Shown in pieces: positions 10,959 to 22,473 of a stretch of DNA of 64,000 bases (its first letter is position 1; the number at the start of each line of letters is the position of its first letter). The translations under genes were made by a program, and so were the position numbers. The notes under the pieces were generated by a model, which was given only the letters and a program-made list of their open reading frames with translations, did not search any database and was not told the DNA's origin. Location: contig NC_089494.1 of NCBI RefSeq assembly GCF_036850765.1, positions 228,054,779 through 228,118,778 of the forward strand, given 5' to 3'. The DNA comes from Saccopteryx bilineata. Taxonomy: Eukaryota; Chordata; Mammalia; Chiroptera; Emballonuridae.

Positions 10959-13900
10959 ATAGTCATATCTAGAAATAAAAAATTAACTTGACCTCCTCCT
11001 TTCTTGGTTGACCCGAGTCACGCTTTATGCAGGAGTGAGAGGTAGTGAGAGTGAGGAGTCCATTTACTTGGGGATACAGTTTAGAGTCTTCTTGGCTCTG
11101 TGCCCAAATGTAAATTATTTAATTTGGTTTGAAAGCTTTAAAAGTCACATTGGTGAGAATTCAGCTTGTCAATAAATCATCCAACATGTTTGTGCATCTG
11201 CTCAGCCAGGCTTCAAGGTGCACAGCAGAGTAGCCAAGATATGTTACAACTGGAAAGGGAAGGTTTAACTGCTGATTCGAATTCAAGGAAACAGAGTGTG
11301 GAATCTGCATCACACACTTTTGTTCTTAAATTGTAGCCCTCCTCGCAGCAACTTCGTGCCCTTTATTTCCCAGGACAGACAGCTCTGGGGACATTCAGCT
11401 CCATCCTGCTCCTAAGGAAACTTGTACTTGTCGGACCACATGCTTTGATTGGTGGTTTGGAAAACATGGTTTGATAAAGTCATAATCAGCGCAAAGGGAA
11501 CAGTCAGGGAAGGGGACCCAGGGAACTTTTTCCGTTCTCATTACTCTTTGAAAAGCCCCACAAACATGCTGCTGCAAACTCCTATCTCATCCAGCCAGGG
11601 ATGCCACCTTCACAGAAGAAACATCTGGACTCTTCCAATCCATGCTGTCTCTCACCAGCAAATCTCAAAATGATCAGAGGTAAGTATATTTTAGAGTAAG
11701 AAAATATCCATCAAAGACCAAAGTCAGGAAACAGATCTATTTAGTTGTTTTCTTTTCGCTAGGTGCCTTTGATGAAGCATTTGCATTGGCTTATGCCCCA
11801 TGTGGGTAGAATCAGCCCCAGAGAAAAGGGGGGAAATTTCAGCCAAAATGCCTCGTCTGTGTGAGGGCTCCCATTCACACAGAGCCGAAATCTACGACTC
11901 AGGGCTCTGCCCTGCGTTTAGGAACTTAAATCTTGTGGAGCGCCACGGCAGCCTGGTTAGTGATGGTGACTGTGCTGAAATATTTTGAAAATACTGACAC
12001 CATAGCTTTTATTTGGAGAAATTATTATCCAATGAGAAAAACGAAAAGGAACAGATTACGGAATAGTCTCTAGTCCCTGGGGGATTGATTATAAAGCATA
12101 TCAGTGGAATGACAGCTCTTCAAGAGAAAGGCAGTGCAGGCAGGGTTCATGCTTTTTACGTAGGAAATACAGAATTTTAGTTCTTGGGTCCAATCCAGTC
12201 AGAGGAAAGTGAAGAAAACTTGTGTGTACTGACAAGAAAATACACATTTGCTTCAAAAGCTAACAGGATGCTATTTTCATAATGTCCTTGTAAGTATCTT
12301 TATTTGAAATGTGAATCAACAACTGAGGACTAATTCTCTGCATTTCTGTAGTACTCTACTTGACAAAGATCTTTCTCATCGATCAGATCATTTGTCAGGA
12401 GAGGTGAGTGGTGGGGGTGAGATTAGGGGAAAAGCCCATTTACAGTGTTAATTTGTGAAGCAAACTGGAAAGAGAAACTAAAGCATGTTATTCTGCCTCA
12501 TTTGAGTAACAGGCTAATGTTGGACAAATTGTCCCGGAAGATAGTCAGGTGAAGGGCAGACATCATGATTGAAGACTTCTTTCTCTCCTTTTCTTCCCCA
12601 CACATCTTCTCTGACAGCACTTGGAACACATTTCCATCACCAGCAGCCCCAGCAGGGCAAGGCGGCCACATGCTTGCTAACAGTGTCCCAAATGTGGCAG
12701 CCCAGGGGCTCCTCCCAGAAGTGCTGTTGTAGACGTGAGTTTACCGTATTCCCCCTGCAATGGTCGCCCTAAACATGGGTGAGCAGATGTACCACACTTC
12801 TAGGCTCTGCTGCTGGGTACGTCCAAAATACATATATATATTAACAGGCAAGCAGGCATCTATAGAGTGTAACGACTGTTTAGTTGGCCTTTCTGTGGGG
12901 ATAGGAAACTGAGTCCATGGGGACTCAGCTGATGTAGAGCTAGTCTAGGCATCCCATCTAGCCCTGAGGTCCCAGTGTTCAAGGCCATTTTTCACAGACA
13001 GGCTTAAGCCATTACAACATTAAATAAATAAATGAAAGCACAAAGCCGTTAACGTCTCTGGAAGACAGCAGGTTTCCGTGTGCAGTGGGCGCATGCAGTG
13101 AGCTATGCATGGAACCTCTCTGAGCCACTAGCAGTGAGTGTCCCATCTGACAAAACAGATTTGCTCGTTTGACTTTGAACTTAAGTCAACAAAGACAGAA
13201 AATGTGTGGGAAGTGCAGTCAGTCAAAGGGAGGGCCCAGCGACTGTTGTGCTAATCGAGGAAGGCTCTTCATAAGCGTATCAGTAGGTTATTTTTCAGAG
13301 CCTTTTCTATAAGACATTGCATGTGAAAGTATTTTGTAAACCGTTGAGTCCTTCCTCAGTGGCAATTCCTATGCGGATACAGTTCTAAACGCATCGGAGC
13401 GAGAGTCCTAGAAAACAGGTAAGAGGAGACAGAAGCGCAAAAGAGACATTGCCAAGTACAGACAGTGTGTTCATTTTCAGAGATCTTATTGAGGAGGGTG
13501 AGGAAGCTGGAATCATTTAGGACACAATTATTACCCTGGCAGAAGCCGCTGCAAAATAATAGACGATAAAAGAGCAGACCTTAATGTTTTAGACATTCTT
13601 CCATACAGTTCTCATTACTCAGTAAGTCCTCTCTTCCCTTCCTCAGACCAACAACTCTATGCAATGGGAAAAAATAGTCTTGCTCAGCCAAGAGGAACCG
13701 GGCAGCTGCCCTTGGATGTTACTGTCCAGGCTCTTCGATGTTTTCAGATTTGTTCACTTGGGTTCGAGAAGCTGGCTGAGCAAGGGTGACCCATCACAGT
13801 TCGGGGGAGAGCGAAGCTGTTGTATGCACAGCTGTCCCCCTACTTACTAGTCATTAAGCATGTCACCAGCAGCTGACATCTAAAGCTGAAAAGAGGGATG

Positions 13901-14104
13901 TTATTGCACAGTAAAATGTAGCCACTAACCCCCTGCTCGGTGATTGGCCTTGCTCTTCCGTACCCTGCCTGTCTGCAGCCCGTGTTTACATGGGGCTCGT
14001 GGCCAGCCTCCACTCACAAAGCTCATCCACAACAGTCCCAGACACAGCCTTGTCCCGTAGCAGCCCCTGTCTTCTCCTAAGCAAGAAGATCAAAAAGGAA
14101 ACCA
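10959..14104. other. Long stretch almost free of recognisable repeats
   Basis: More than 3 kb with no SINE, L1 or L2 I can name, and no coding frame beyond about 75 codons. For this repeat-dense window that is a notable gap. It may hold unique regulatory DNA, but the sequence alone does not show it. Confidence 0.4.
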
Positions 14105-14135
14105 ATAACAACAACAACAATAACAATAATACAAT
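14105..14135 (+). repeat. AAC/AAT-rich simple repeat
   Basis: Short run of 'aacaacaacaacaataacaa' type followed by 'taatac'. Too short to be more than a microsatellite. Confidence 0.8.
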
Positions 14136-14739
14136 TTGAAACAGAACGTTTACTGCAACACCTTTCTCTGGGGAGACCCAGTCAGAGTGAGTTGGGAGCT
14201 GGTGCCCAGGGGAGTACTTGGTGTTGGCATCGCCGTTGCTGGGGAAACAATGCTGAGGAGTGTCTGGGTGCCCGTGTTATGTCTGTTTATCTCTGGGAAC
14301 CCGAGCCCCACATGGAGGGCACACAGGGCTTGGATGGGGCAGTTTGGCAGGCATGTGAGCCAGTCCCTGACCTTTCTGTGGAATGGTTCATGTTCCTGGC
14401 TCAGGAAGAGGCTGCTCTTCATTTCCAGGAGGAGAGAGACTATGTTGTGTACTGTGGCACATGATAGTCCATAGAGAACTCCTACCTGGTCCTCAACACC
14501 TTCTCTCAAGATGGCTGTTTCCCTTATCAGCCACAAGTGTGACTTCAAATCTTAAAGCCTTTGTTCTTGCCCCAACCCTAACATTTTGTAGAGATCTATA
14601 ATCCTGAGCACAGCACAGGAGAAAAAAACAAGGCTCCAGAAGGTTAGGTGACATGCTTCATCCAAGCAGAAGAGACAGCACATGCAAAGGTCCTGAGGTA
14701 GGAATAGTCATGGTCTGTTGGTCCTTGTTCTACAAATAA
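14136..14739. other. Unassigned non-coding stretch
   Basis: Overlapping frames of 90-132 codons occur on both strands around 14136-14548, but none shows a domain or codon pattern I recognise. The opposing frames are mutual shadows. I do not call a gene. Confidence 0.35.
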
Positions 14740-15010
14740 ATCACTGAAGGTGCCCTGATGTCAGATTTCTCCTGGCTGCAGTCTTCTCTTCATTTAAATC
14801 TTCTTAGTGAGGAGTTTTCTGATCCTATGTCACATCGCTGTCCCATTCTTCTGACTTCGTTTTTTCAAAACACTTGTCTCCCTCAGAAATTGTCTTATTG
14901 ATTGCTTTCTTCTTATTGCTTGGCTAGATGGAATGTCAACTCCACGAGAGCAAGGGCCTTGGTTTAATTCCAGCACCTGCAACAGTGTCTGATACACATC
15001 CAGACAACAA
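14740..15010 (+). mobile_element. L2 LINE 3' end
   Basis: Sense L2 landmarks: 'tagtgaggagttttctgatc', 'catcgctgtcccattcttc', 'attgtcttattgattgcttt', 'gatggaatgtcaactccacg' and 'agagcaagggccttgg'. The order and spacing fit the L2 3' region well. Confidence 0.75.
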
Positions 15011-15344
15011 CTCCCAAACCCCTTCTCTGAAGCCCGTGGGGTCTAAGGTTTCAGCAATTCAGACGTTTTGTATTTTAGAAAGGTCATGTGGTACATATCA
15101 TTAAGTTCTGTGACGCCTCAGAGAGTCTGGGGCAGCATCCTATAATCAGACACATCTGCATATCTGTGGCAGAACACGGAGGATATATGAATATTCATAT
15201 TAAGGGAGATCAAAAAAGACTCTCAGGATTCTCATGTCTGTTTATGTCAGGAGTCTCTTCAAATGAGCTTGCTGTCAACTTCCAGAATATCTTCTTGTTT
15301 TCAGAGAGTTTTGGAGTTTGGAATTGCAGTAAAGGATTGTCAAT
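15011..15344. other. Unassigned non-coding stretch
   Basis: A 97-codon open frame overlaps this stretch, with no recognisable protein family. No repeat named. Confidence 0.35.
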
Positions 15345-15520
15345 CTGCATTCAACTAATATCTATTGAATGCATAAATTGACAAATGTGATTGCATGCTT
15401 CCTATTTGCCCTGGTACTGTGTCAGGGCTGACTCTACAGCAATGAAATCAAACAGATAGGACCCCTTCCAGCTCAGACCTGCAGAGCAAACAGGCAGTTA
15501 GACAATGAATTACCATTTCA
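15345..15520 (-). mobile_element. L2 LINE 3' end, antisense
   Basis: 'actaatatctattgaatgca', 'ttgccctggtactgtgtcag' and 'caggcagttagacaatgaat' correspond to antisense L2 ('tttattgagcacctactatg...gacagacaataa'). Confidence 0.6.
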
Positions 15521-16017
15521 AATGAGAGGCTCTTCCTAAGGAGAGTAGATCTATAGATTTTCCAGTCATCAAAGAGAGGAGTTTAGTAACCACTCCTCTC
15601 CTCCAACACATTGATCCCATTTCAGATGCAAGCAAAGTAAGTCTGTCACAGACTCTGGAGTCTGATCTTACAACGTATTCCCTAGTGACACTGGGACCGG
15701 AGGTGGGAGAAAGCCAGGGAGTCTTCAGCCCAGATTTCAGTGCTTCTGTCCTCCCCATTTGCTCAGAGCCTCCCCAGCAGGCAGAGTGTCAACCATCCAG
15801 GGGCTGGCTCTCCTCTAGACCACAAATGCCAGGCAGACATGCGGGTGTGCTGAGAGGGAGGGCGGAATGGGTCCCTGTCCGAAAGGCATTTTGGGCTCTC
15901 TGGGGTGTCAGCAGCATTTGCAAGACAGCAGCTGATTCTCTGGTTCCATGTTGCCAACCTCATCCACCTCACCAGGAGAAGGACTGGTGGCCTTTCTTTC
16001 TCTGATGTTCTTCTGAG
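15521..16017. other. Unassigned non-coding stretch
   Basis: Ordinary composition, no named repeat and no credible coding region. Confidence 0.35.
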
Positions 16018-16116
16018 AAGCCCACTTTCCCTCCCTCCCCTCCTTTTCTCCCTTCCTCCCTCCTTCCCTTTCTCCTTCCTTTTCTCCTTCCCTTTCTTCC
16101 TCCCTTTCAACCTCCC
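16018..16116 (+). repeat. Pyrimidine-rich tract
   Basis: About 95 bp of irregular C/T blocks (ccctcc, cttcctcc, tttctcc). The homopyrimidine/homopurine asymmetry gives triplex potential. The opposite strand explains a Lys/Glu/Arg-rich open frame of 119 codons on the minus strand. Confidence 0.8.
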
Positions 16117-16119
16117 ACC

Positions 16120-16185
16120 CAACTGACAAGTATTTATTGAACACCTGCTCTGTGTGGGGCCCTGTCCTCAATGTAATGGCTATCT
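16120..16185 (-). mobile_element. L2 fragment, antisense
   Basis: 'aagtatttattgaacacctg' followed by 'ctctgtgtggggccctgtcc' is the typical antisense L2 end. Confidence 0.65.
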
Positions 16186-16299
16186 GGCTGAAATTAGAGT
16201 ATGTAGATTGTAGAAAAAGAGCATCATTGATTTCACTGCTCCTCCTAAAAAAGAAAACGCTTGTTAAACGACTTTGTCTTATGGAGAGTTGGGAGACTA

Positions 16300-16510
16300 A
16301 AATGTACAACAATTGGATGACTTTGGTGCCAGACAGAACTGTAATCAGACCTCTTACTAGTAAATTTTTAAACTTGAGGTTACTAAGCCTCGGTTTTCTG
16401 GTCTATAAAATGTGGATTAAGAAACAGTTTTATAGGACCATTGTGATGATTAGATGAGAGAGATCATGAATAGGAACATGACACGCAGTGTCAGGCACAT
16501 AACGGACACA
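16300..16510 (+). mobile_element. MIR SINE
   Basis: 'cttactagtaaatttttaaa', 'taagcctcggttttctggtc', 'tataaaatgtggattaag' and 'cagtgtcaggcacataac' keep MIR order in sense orientation. Confidence 0.75.
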
Positions 16511-16610
16511 TGTCCATCCATTCGTCGAGAGTCTGCCATGTGCTAAGCTCTGCGCTGGATGCTGAGGCTGCAGAAATGAGTGAGACACAATCCCCATGGA
16601 CCAGAACTCA
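16511..16610 (-). mobile_element. L2 fragment, antisense
   Basis: 'ccatgtgctaagctctgcgc' and 'gatgctgaggctgcagaaat' match the antisense L2 tail ('tgtgccaggcactgtgctaggcgctggggatacag'). Confidence 0.55.
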
Positions 16611-16769
16611 TGAAAACCTACACTAATTAGATTTCTTAAGTAATTAAAATGGAGTTTGATTCAGGCAGGCTACTATTTTCTTTTTTTACATAAACATTAT
16701 TATCACAAATAAAATTTATGCACACTAAAGAAAAATTGTAAGAGAAAATCGAAGCAGAAAGGTACAATG

Positions 16770-17085
16770 GTTATTCATTCATGTTCAATTCACTTAACAA
16801 ATATTTGCTGAGCACCTACTATGTGCCAGCACTGTTCCAGGCTCTGGGGACACTGCAGTGAAAAGCCAGACAAGACTGATTCATGGTGTTTACATTGTAG
16901 TGGGAAGAGAGACAACAAATAAATACTTTCTGATAGTGGTGAACGCTATAAAGAAAGAGGGTGATGATGTTTAAGAGGAGGGTGTGGGTCTGGATGTTAG
17001 GGAAAGACACTCTGAGGAGGTGGCAATAGAGCTGAGACTAGAACGACAAGGGGTCAACTGTGTGAAGGTCTGGGGGAACTGTTGT
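16770..17085 (-). mobile_element. L2 LINE 3' region, antisense
   Basis: A clear run of L2 landmarks: 'aacaaatatttgctgagcac', 'ctactatgtgccagcactg', 'gtttacattgtagtgggaag', 'agagacaacaaataaatac' and 'actctgaggaggtggcaata'. Confidence 0.85.
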
Positions 17086-17982
17086 TAACCAATGTCTTTT
17101 CCAGTGGTTTTTCTATGCAAAGATCCAGCTGTTTCTCATCTAGTCCCCAAGGAAAATGACGTAGAGAAAGCTGTGTTTTGCCAGAGATTTATAATTTAAC
17201 CTTTCTGATTCTAGAGCCAATTCTTCCACTAGCAGAGAAATATTCTTAACTCTTTCATTCCCTCTGTTCTTTGAATTTGAAGATTCCTTTAAAAGAGGAT
17301 CAGATGGGTTTGGGCTCTCTACTGAAATGGAGACGATAATTTATATTAATAAAAACATGACACAAAAGCCTCAGGAAATGATCCTTCTCTGAACTTGGCA
17401 TCTGCGAGGCCCCATTCCAAATGTTATGTTCATGGCTCCTTCCTGGGCCAGCAGACTGTGGCCACGCTAAAGATAAAGTTGAAGGATGTCCTCAATATAA
17501 GATTTGTGAAAAGGATGATACTGAGTGCTTCCGCAGACAAGAGAAGGTACACTCTGTGGAAGAGTTGCCCAGACAGATGGTCACCCTTTATCTTGGCTGT
17601 TCAGGCCTAGTCCTAATTTTATGTAATTTAATTCTTTTCAATAAAAGTAATTTACTTATTAAGTATGTATAAGTAGTATGGTTTAACTTCTTTGCCATTT
17701 TGTAAGAGTTTTCAAAAATCCTTTGTTATATAAAGTGTCTCCATGTTAGATTCTAAAAAAGATGGTCACTATAGTCAAGGGGAAGCATTCTCAGGTGAAT
17801 TAAACTTTGGACTACAATACTTAAGGCAGTTATTTGATGCTCATAAGTAGAAGCGGTTATAAAAAATAGGATAGGAAAACACACCCCTTTGCCTTAATGG
17901 GTGAGATGTAGCTCTGCCTTCAAGTAAGGAGACTTAGAGATTATTGCCTCCCCCAGCATTAATTTATAACAAAAGCAACATA
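17086..17982. other. Unassigned non-coding stretch
   Basis: Two overlapping frames of 71 and 83 codons around 17395-17672 show no domain I recognise. AT-rich towards the right end. No repeat named. Confidence 0.35.
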
Positions 17983-17992
17983 AGAAATAAAA

Positions 17993-18348
17993 CTCCCAGG
18001 CTCTGCCTAGTTGGCTCAGTAGTAGAGCATTGGCCTGGCATGTGGAAGGCTCGGGTTCTATTCCCTGCCATGGCACCCAGGAGAGGCACCCATCTTCTTC
18101 TTCACCCTTCCCCCTCTCCTTCCTCTCTGTCTCTCTCTTCCCTTCTCGCAGCCAAGTCTCTATTAGAGCAAAGTTGGCCCAAGCGCTGAGGATGGTTCCA
18201 TGGCCTCTGGCTCAGGTGCCAGAATGGCTCCTGTTGCAATGGGGAAATGCCCCATTGGCAGAGCATCGCCCCCTGGTGGGCATGCCGGGTGGATCCCAGT
18301 TGGTTGCATGCGGGAGTCTGTCTGACTGCCTCCCTGCTTTTAACTTTG

Positions 18349-18378
<30 letters not shown>
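17993..18378 (+). mobile_element. Bat tRNA-derived SINE (family A)
   Basis: The tRNA-like head is more diverged than in other copies (GCTCTGCC instead of GCCCTGGCC) and the tail has become a CA microsatellite (18353-18379). A 10-bp duplication AGAAATAAAA lies at 17983-17992 and 18379-18388. It has the single form of the GCAGAGC...TGGTGG box. The mutated head and CA tail suggest an older insertion. Confidence 0.85.
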
Positions 18379-18383
<5 letters not shown>

Positions 18384-18509
18384 TAAAAATTAGACAAGGT
18401 TGCTGGCGGTGTTCCCAAAGTGTCTTCTATCATGTATATCTTTATGCATTTAATATGCACATCATGAAAATAATATTATAGATAGAATTAAAAAGTAACA
18501 GAAAAATAA

Positions 18510-18630
18510 TATACAACTACATGCCAGGCTCGGTCCTAGGTCTTTTAAATACATCAATGCATTTGATTCTTACAATAATCTTCTGAGACAGGTATTATTT
18601 CAATATCTACTTTACACATTAGGAAATTAA
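18510..18630 (-). mobile_element. MIR SINE fragment, antisense
   Basis: 'atgccaggctcggtcctagg', 'gcatttgattcttacaataa' and 'gagacaggtattatttcaat' match the antisense MIR 3' half. Confidence 0.7.
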
Positions 18631-18876
18631 GGGAATAGTTTTGATTAGCTAGCCTATATTGTGACTTTAGAGTATAAAATTTTTCTCAAATTTTCATTTC
18701 ACCTAGTCTTTTTCTTCCCTTATTTCCCTCTCCCTTCCCAGCTCATACTATGTCTATTTTTCTGTATCTTGTTTTTCTCACCTATTAAGTACATTGCAGA
18801 GATTTCTTTAGATCAGTAGATGTAAGTCTAACTTGTTCTTTTTACATTGCTCCTTAATATTCCATAGTATAGGTGT

Positions 18877-18918
18877 TACACACACACACAGTGTGTGTGT
18901 GTATGTATATATATAAGA

Positions 18919-18963
<45 letters not shown>
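18877..18963 (+). repeat. AC/GT palindrome followed by TA microsatellite
   Basis: A perfect 13-bp inverted repeat (TACACACACACAC and its complement) is separated by one A (18877-18903). It is followed by a broken and then pure AT run of about 40 bp to 18962. Both parts can extrude hairpins. The TA run explains the Tyr/Ile-repeat open frames on both strands. Confidence 0.9.
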
Positions 18964-18965
<2 letters not shown>

Positions 18966-19094
18966 GTATGTTTAGTTCTAGAGGCTATATTTCCAAAAGT
19001 GAAAATGCAGGATAAAAGAAACAGTATGTTACTAATTTTAAAAGATACCACCAGATTCATTTTCAAAATAGCGCAACAGTGTGAGCTCCTGCCA

Positions 19095-19275
19095 ATGATA
19101 TAGGCATGCTGGGTTCAAACCCCAGCTTTGTCTTTTCTTGCATGATTTTGATGTTATTTAGCTTCCATGTGCCTCAGTTTTTGCCTCTGTAAATGGAAAT
19201 AATAGTAGAATTTTGCATGATTGGGATGATAATTAAATGAATTAATTTTGTAAAGTGCTTAGAATGTGCCTTAAA
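19095..19275 (+). mobile_element. MIR SINE
   Basis: 'ctgggttcaaaccccagctt', 'atgtgcctcagtttttgcct', 'ctgtaaatggaaataatag' and 'gtaaagtgcttagaatgtgc' are in MIR order. Confidence 0.8.
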
Positions 19276-19439
19276 ATTAATATATGTTCATAGTATAATA
19301 AATAACGTTTTTGATAGTGATTTAATCTTTTGCCCAATAATAAAAATCAATTATGAATAACACAGTATATCTAGACAGAAATAATCTTAAAACTAAATTC
19401 TGTAGGGAGTTACAGAATTAAAAATTCCTTTAGCATAGT

Positions 19440-19665
19440 TTGGTGGTTAAAATGTGGGTGGTTAAAGTATGGGTCACAGAGGTATGGATTCAAATTCCAG
19501 ATTTTTCACTTATTAGCTGAGTGACCTTGATCAAAATTACTTAATCTTTTTAAGGCCTCAGTTTTTCAAATAGGATTGATAATGTTTTCTACCTCATTGA
19601 ATTGTTTCAGAAATCAGATAATGTATGGACAGGCCTTGGCGCAAAGTAAAAACCTGAAGAGATGG
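19440..19665 (+). mobile_element. MIR SINE, nearly full length
   Basis: 'atagtttggtggttaaaatg', 'ttcaaattccagatttttca', 'cttattagctgagtgacctt' and 'gcctcagtttttcaaatagg' give a complete MIR series. A second MIR lies about 170 bp upstream in the same orientation. Confidence 0.85.
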
Positions 19666-19795
19666 AAGCTCGAATAATTTGGTTTTGTTCAATTTGGCAT
19701 TTGAGTTCAGACAATCACTGTCAGGTGAAGTGCATCTGAGTATAGTATAGCGACTATAACTATCACTGAAGAGTTAAGTATTTTTAAAATACTTT

Positions 19796-20630
19796 CTCAA
19801 TTACAGGTTATATTCAGTACTATTTTGTATTAGTTTCAGGTTTATAGCATAGTGTTTAGACAACTCCAAATGTTCTCCCAGATATTTCCAGTACCCAGCT
19901 GGCACTGTACACAGTTATTATAATATTATTGACTATATTCCCTAGGCTGTACTTTACACCCTGAACTATTTTGTAACCACCGATTTATATTTCCCAATCC
20001 CTTCATGTTTCCCCCAGCCCCCAAACCCACCTCCCCTCTGGAAACCACTGGTCTGTATCTTATGAGTTTCTTTCACTTTGTTTATTTTTTCTTAGATTCC
20101 ACCAACAAGTGAAATTATATGGTGTTTTTCTTTCTGCAACTTATTTTATTGAGCATAAGACCCTCTAAGTTTATCCATGCCGCCAAAAATGGTAAGATTT
20201 CGTCCTTTTTATATGACTGATTAATATTCCTTTGTATAAATGTACCACCACTTTTTATCCACTCATCTACTAATAGACACTTGGGCTGCTTCCAAATCTT
20301 GGCTATTGTAAATGAAGCTGCAGTGAGCATATATATTCTTTTGAATTAGTGTTCTGGGTTTCTCCAGAGATAGTCCCAGAAGTGGGATGGCTGGGTCATG
20401 AAGCAGTTCGATTTTTAATTTCTTGAGGAATCTCCCTACTGTTTTCCACAGTGGCTGCACCAGTCTGCATTCCCACCAGCAGTGCAGGAGGGTTCCCTTT
20501 TCTCCACATCCTCGCCAGCATTTGTTGTTTGTTGATTTATTGAAGATACCATTCTGACAGGTGTGAGGTGATATCCCATTGTGATTTTAATTTGCATTTC
20601 TCTGATGACTAGCAACATTGAGCACTGAAG
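19796..20630 (-). mobile_element. L1 LINE 3' end, antisense
   Basis: Antisense L1 3' UTR and ORF2 tail in order: 'ttattgactatattcccta', 'ctggaaaccactggtctg', 'atgtaccaccactttttatc', 'gtgggatggctgggtcatg', 'ttccacagtggctgcaccag' and 'gatttgcatttctct'-like end. The minus strand still has short ORF2-like frames, all broken. Confidence 0.85.
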
Positions 20631-22269
20631 GGGTTTGTAATGCCAGCACTTTATGAAGCTGACAAAAGCTTTGTTGAAATTCATTGAAATTGAAAGGGTG
20701 CCGCAGCTTCACTTGCCTCTCACTAGGAAAACAATTTTCCTTCAAAATACTGGTTCTGGGACAGTCTGGATAATCACGTGGTTAGTTTTGGGGACACACG
20801 AGTAGATCCCATTTTGTCTCGGACCGTAGAGCAGTAGCACTAGGATGTCTTCATCTAATGGCAGGTTTTAAATACTTACTATAGAAACTTCTTAGACTTT
20901 GACTGTACATTTGTTGGCAATACAGGCCTCAAGAACTCATTTTAATCCATGTTTTATTTGGAAGCCGTGGTTCCCCTCGCCGTGTTTGGCCCAAGTTTCC
21001 TTCGCAGTTGAATGGAAACGGCCATGTTACCACAGCTGCCTCTCAGCCCCGCTGACTCCTTCTGCGTCTTCGCATTCTTAGGCCACTCACCTCTGCCAAG
21101 ATCATTTGAAAATAGTATTTTTAGTGTGCTTTGGTTATGGGGTAGGCATGTAAATCTCTTTTGGGTGGAAAAATCCACTTTTTGTGGGAGTCAGAAGCCA
21201 AAATAGCCCTTCCCCCTTGGCTGGCCCATTATACTTTCCGGAAATACAAATAAACATCCATTCTAACTTTTTCCCTCTCCTATGGTTCAGGTTGTTTCTG
21301 CTTCATTACTTTCTGTTTAATTTCCAATATCGTGTAAGCTCTTCATTCTACTGTTGGAAAGTTGAAAAATGCAGGAAAGATAGAGATGAAAAAAACCATT
21401 CCCCAAAGACAACTCCTGTCACATGTCAGTGAATTATTTTCCAGTCCTTTAGAGTTATTTCCCTTTATTATTATTTTAAAAATATGAAATAGAGAGCATA
21501 CTTAAAAAAAAAAACAACCTCTTCACTGATTCTTCTTGCTGGACATTATAATAAACATTCGTTCATGATTTGTGAAATTCTCTGTAGATATAACCAAAAA
21601 GACCTTTATTGGGTTTTTATTTATTTTAAGAGTAAAACACATTATTTATTAAAATTGAATAAGCTCAGATAACAAACCGATTAAAACCATTCATAGTTCT
21701 AACGCTCAGAAACTTACAATTCTACAAATGTTTGTATGGGACTTCGTTGTATGGATGATTGTTCTCATTCAAACAGTTCTTTCCTGTTGGATGCTAACCT
21801 TTTATATTGTTGGACTTAATTGTAAATTACTGCCTGATAGCCCAGTGTGTCTTGCTGGTACCTGCTGCCTTTTCCTTGTCTCTTCCATGAACTTTAGGTG
21901 GCTGGAGGTTGGGGAGAGTTCCCGTCACGTTAGTCTCTAGTCTGCAGCCCAGGACCCAGCCCATGGTCAACGCTATAAATGTTGGCTGGATAAACGAATG
22001 CCTACTGAGCTCAGATAACCTGGGAGACACTGCACCTGACAGATAGAGTTCATGAGTACAGAATAGAAAGGTCTGCTGACCCTGGGAAGCTATAGCCCTT
22101 GGGTTGAGACTAGGTTCCTTCTCTAACCCTATATGATTTCCACTAGTACCATGTCGTTCAGCACATGTTTATTCTTTAATGGTAGACTATGAGGTGTTGC
22201 ACTTTTTTAAAGATGAGAACCATAGTTATTCTCATTATTTGGGGAAATTGTTTTAGAAGAGGACGTAAG
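20631..22269. other. Unassigned non-coding stretch
   Basis: Mostly unique-looking AT-rich DNA with T- and A-runs near 21490. A weak L2 tail may lie near 21970-22000 ('ataaatgttggctggataaa'). No gene recognised. Confidence 0.35.
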
Positions 22270-22465
22270 GCCCCATAGTGGAAAACATTCTGAATTTGAA
22301 AGCTAAGACCTAGGTTCGATTCCTTGCTCAGCCACTCAGCTTTGGAAGCTTAGGAAATTCTCACAGTCTTGCAGGCATAAGTGCCCTCCTTTATCACCTG
22401 AGAAAAGAAGAATATACTTTCTTCGTCTGCATACGGGGTTACTGTGAAGAGTGACCATCCTACAG
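22270..22465 (+). mobile_element. MIR-like SINE fragment
   Basis: 'aagacctaggttcgattcct', 'tgctcagccactcagctttg' and 'ccctcctttatcacctgag' resemble a divergent MIR. It abuts the minisatellite that follows. Confidence 0.5.
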
Positions 22466-22473
22466 ATGTGAGC

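Noticed and set aside
14136..14548. Opposing frames of 112 and 132 codons
   Set aside because: They overlap on opposite strands with no domain on either. Probably chance in GC-balanced DNA.
18854..19103. Tyr/Ile repeat peptides on both strands
   Set aside because: Translations of the TA microsatellite.
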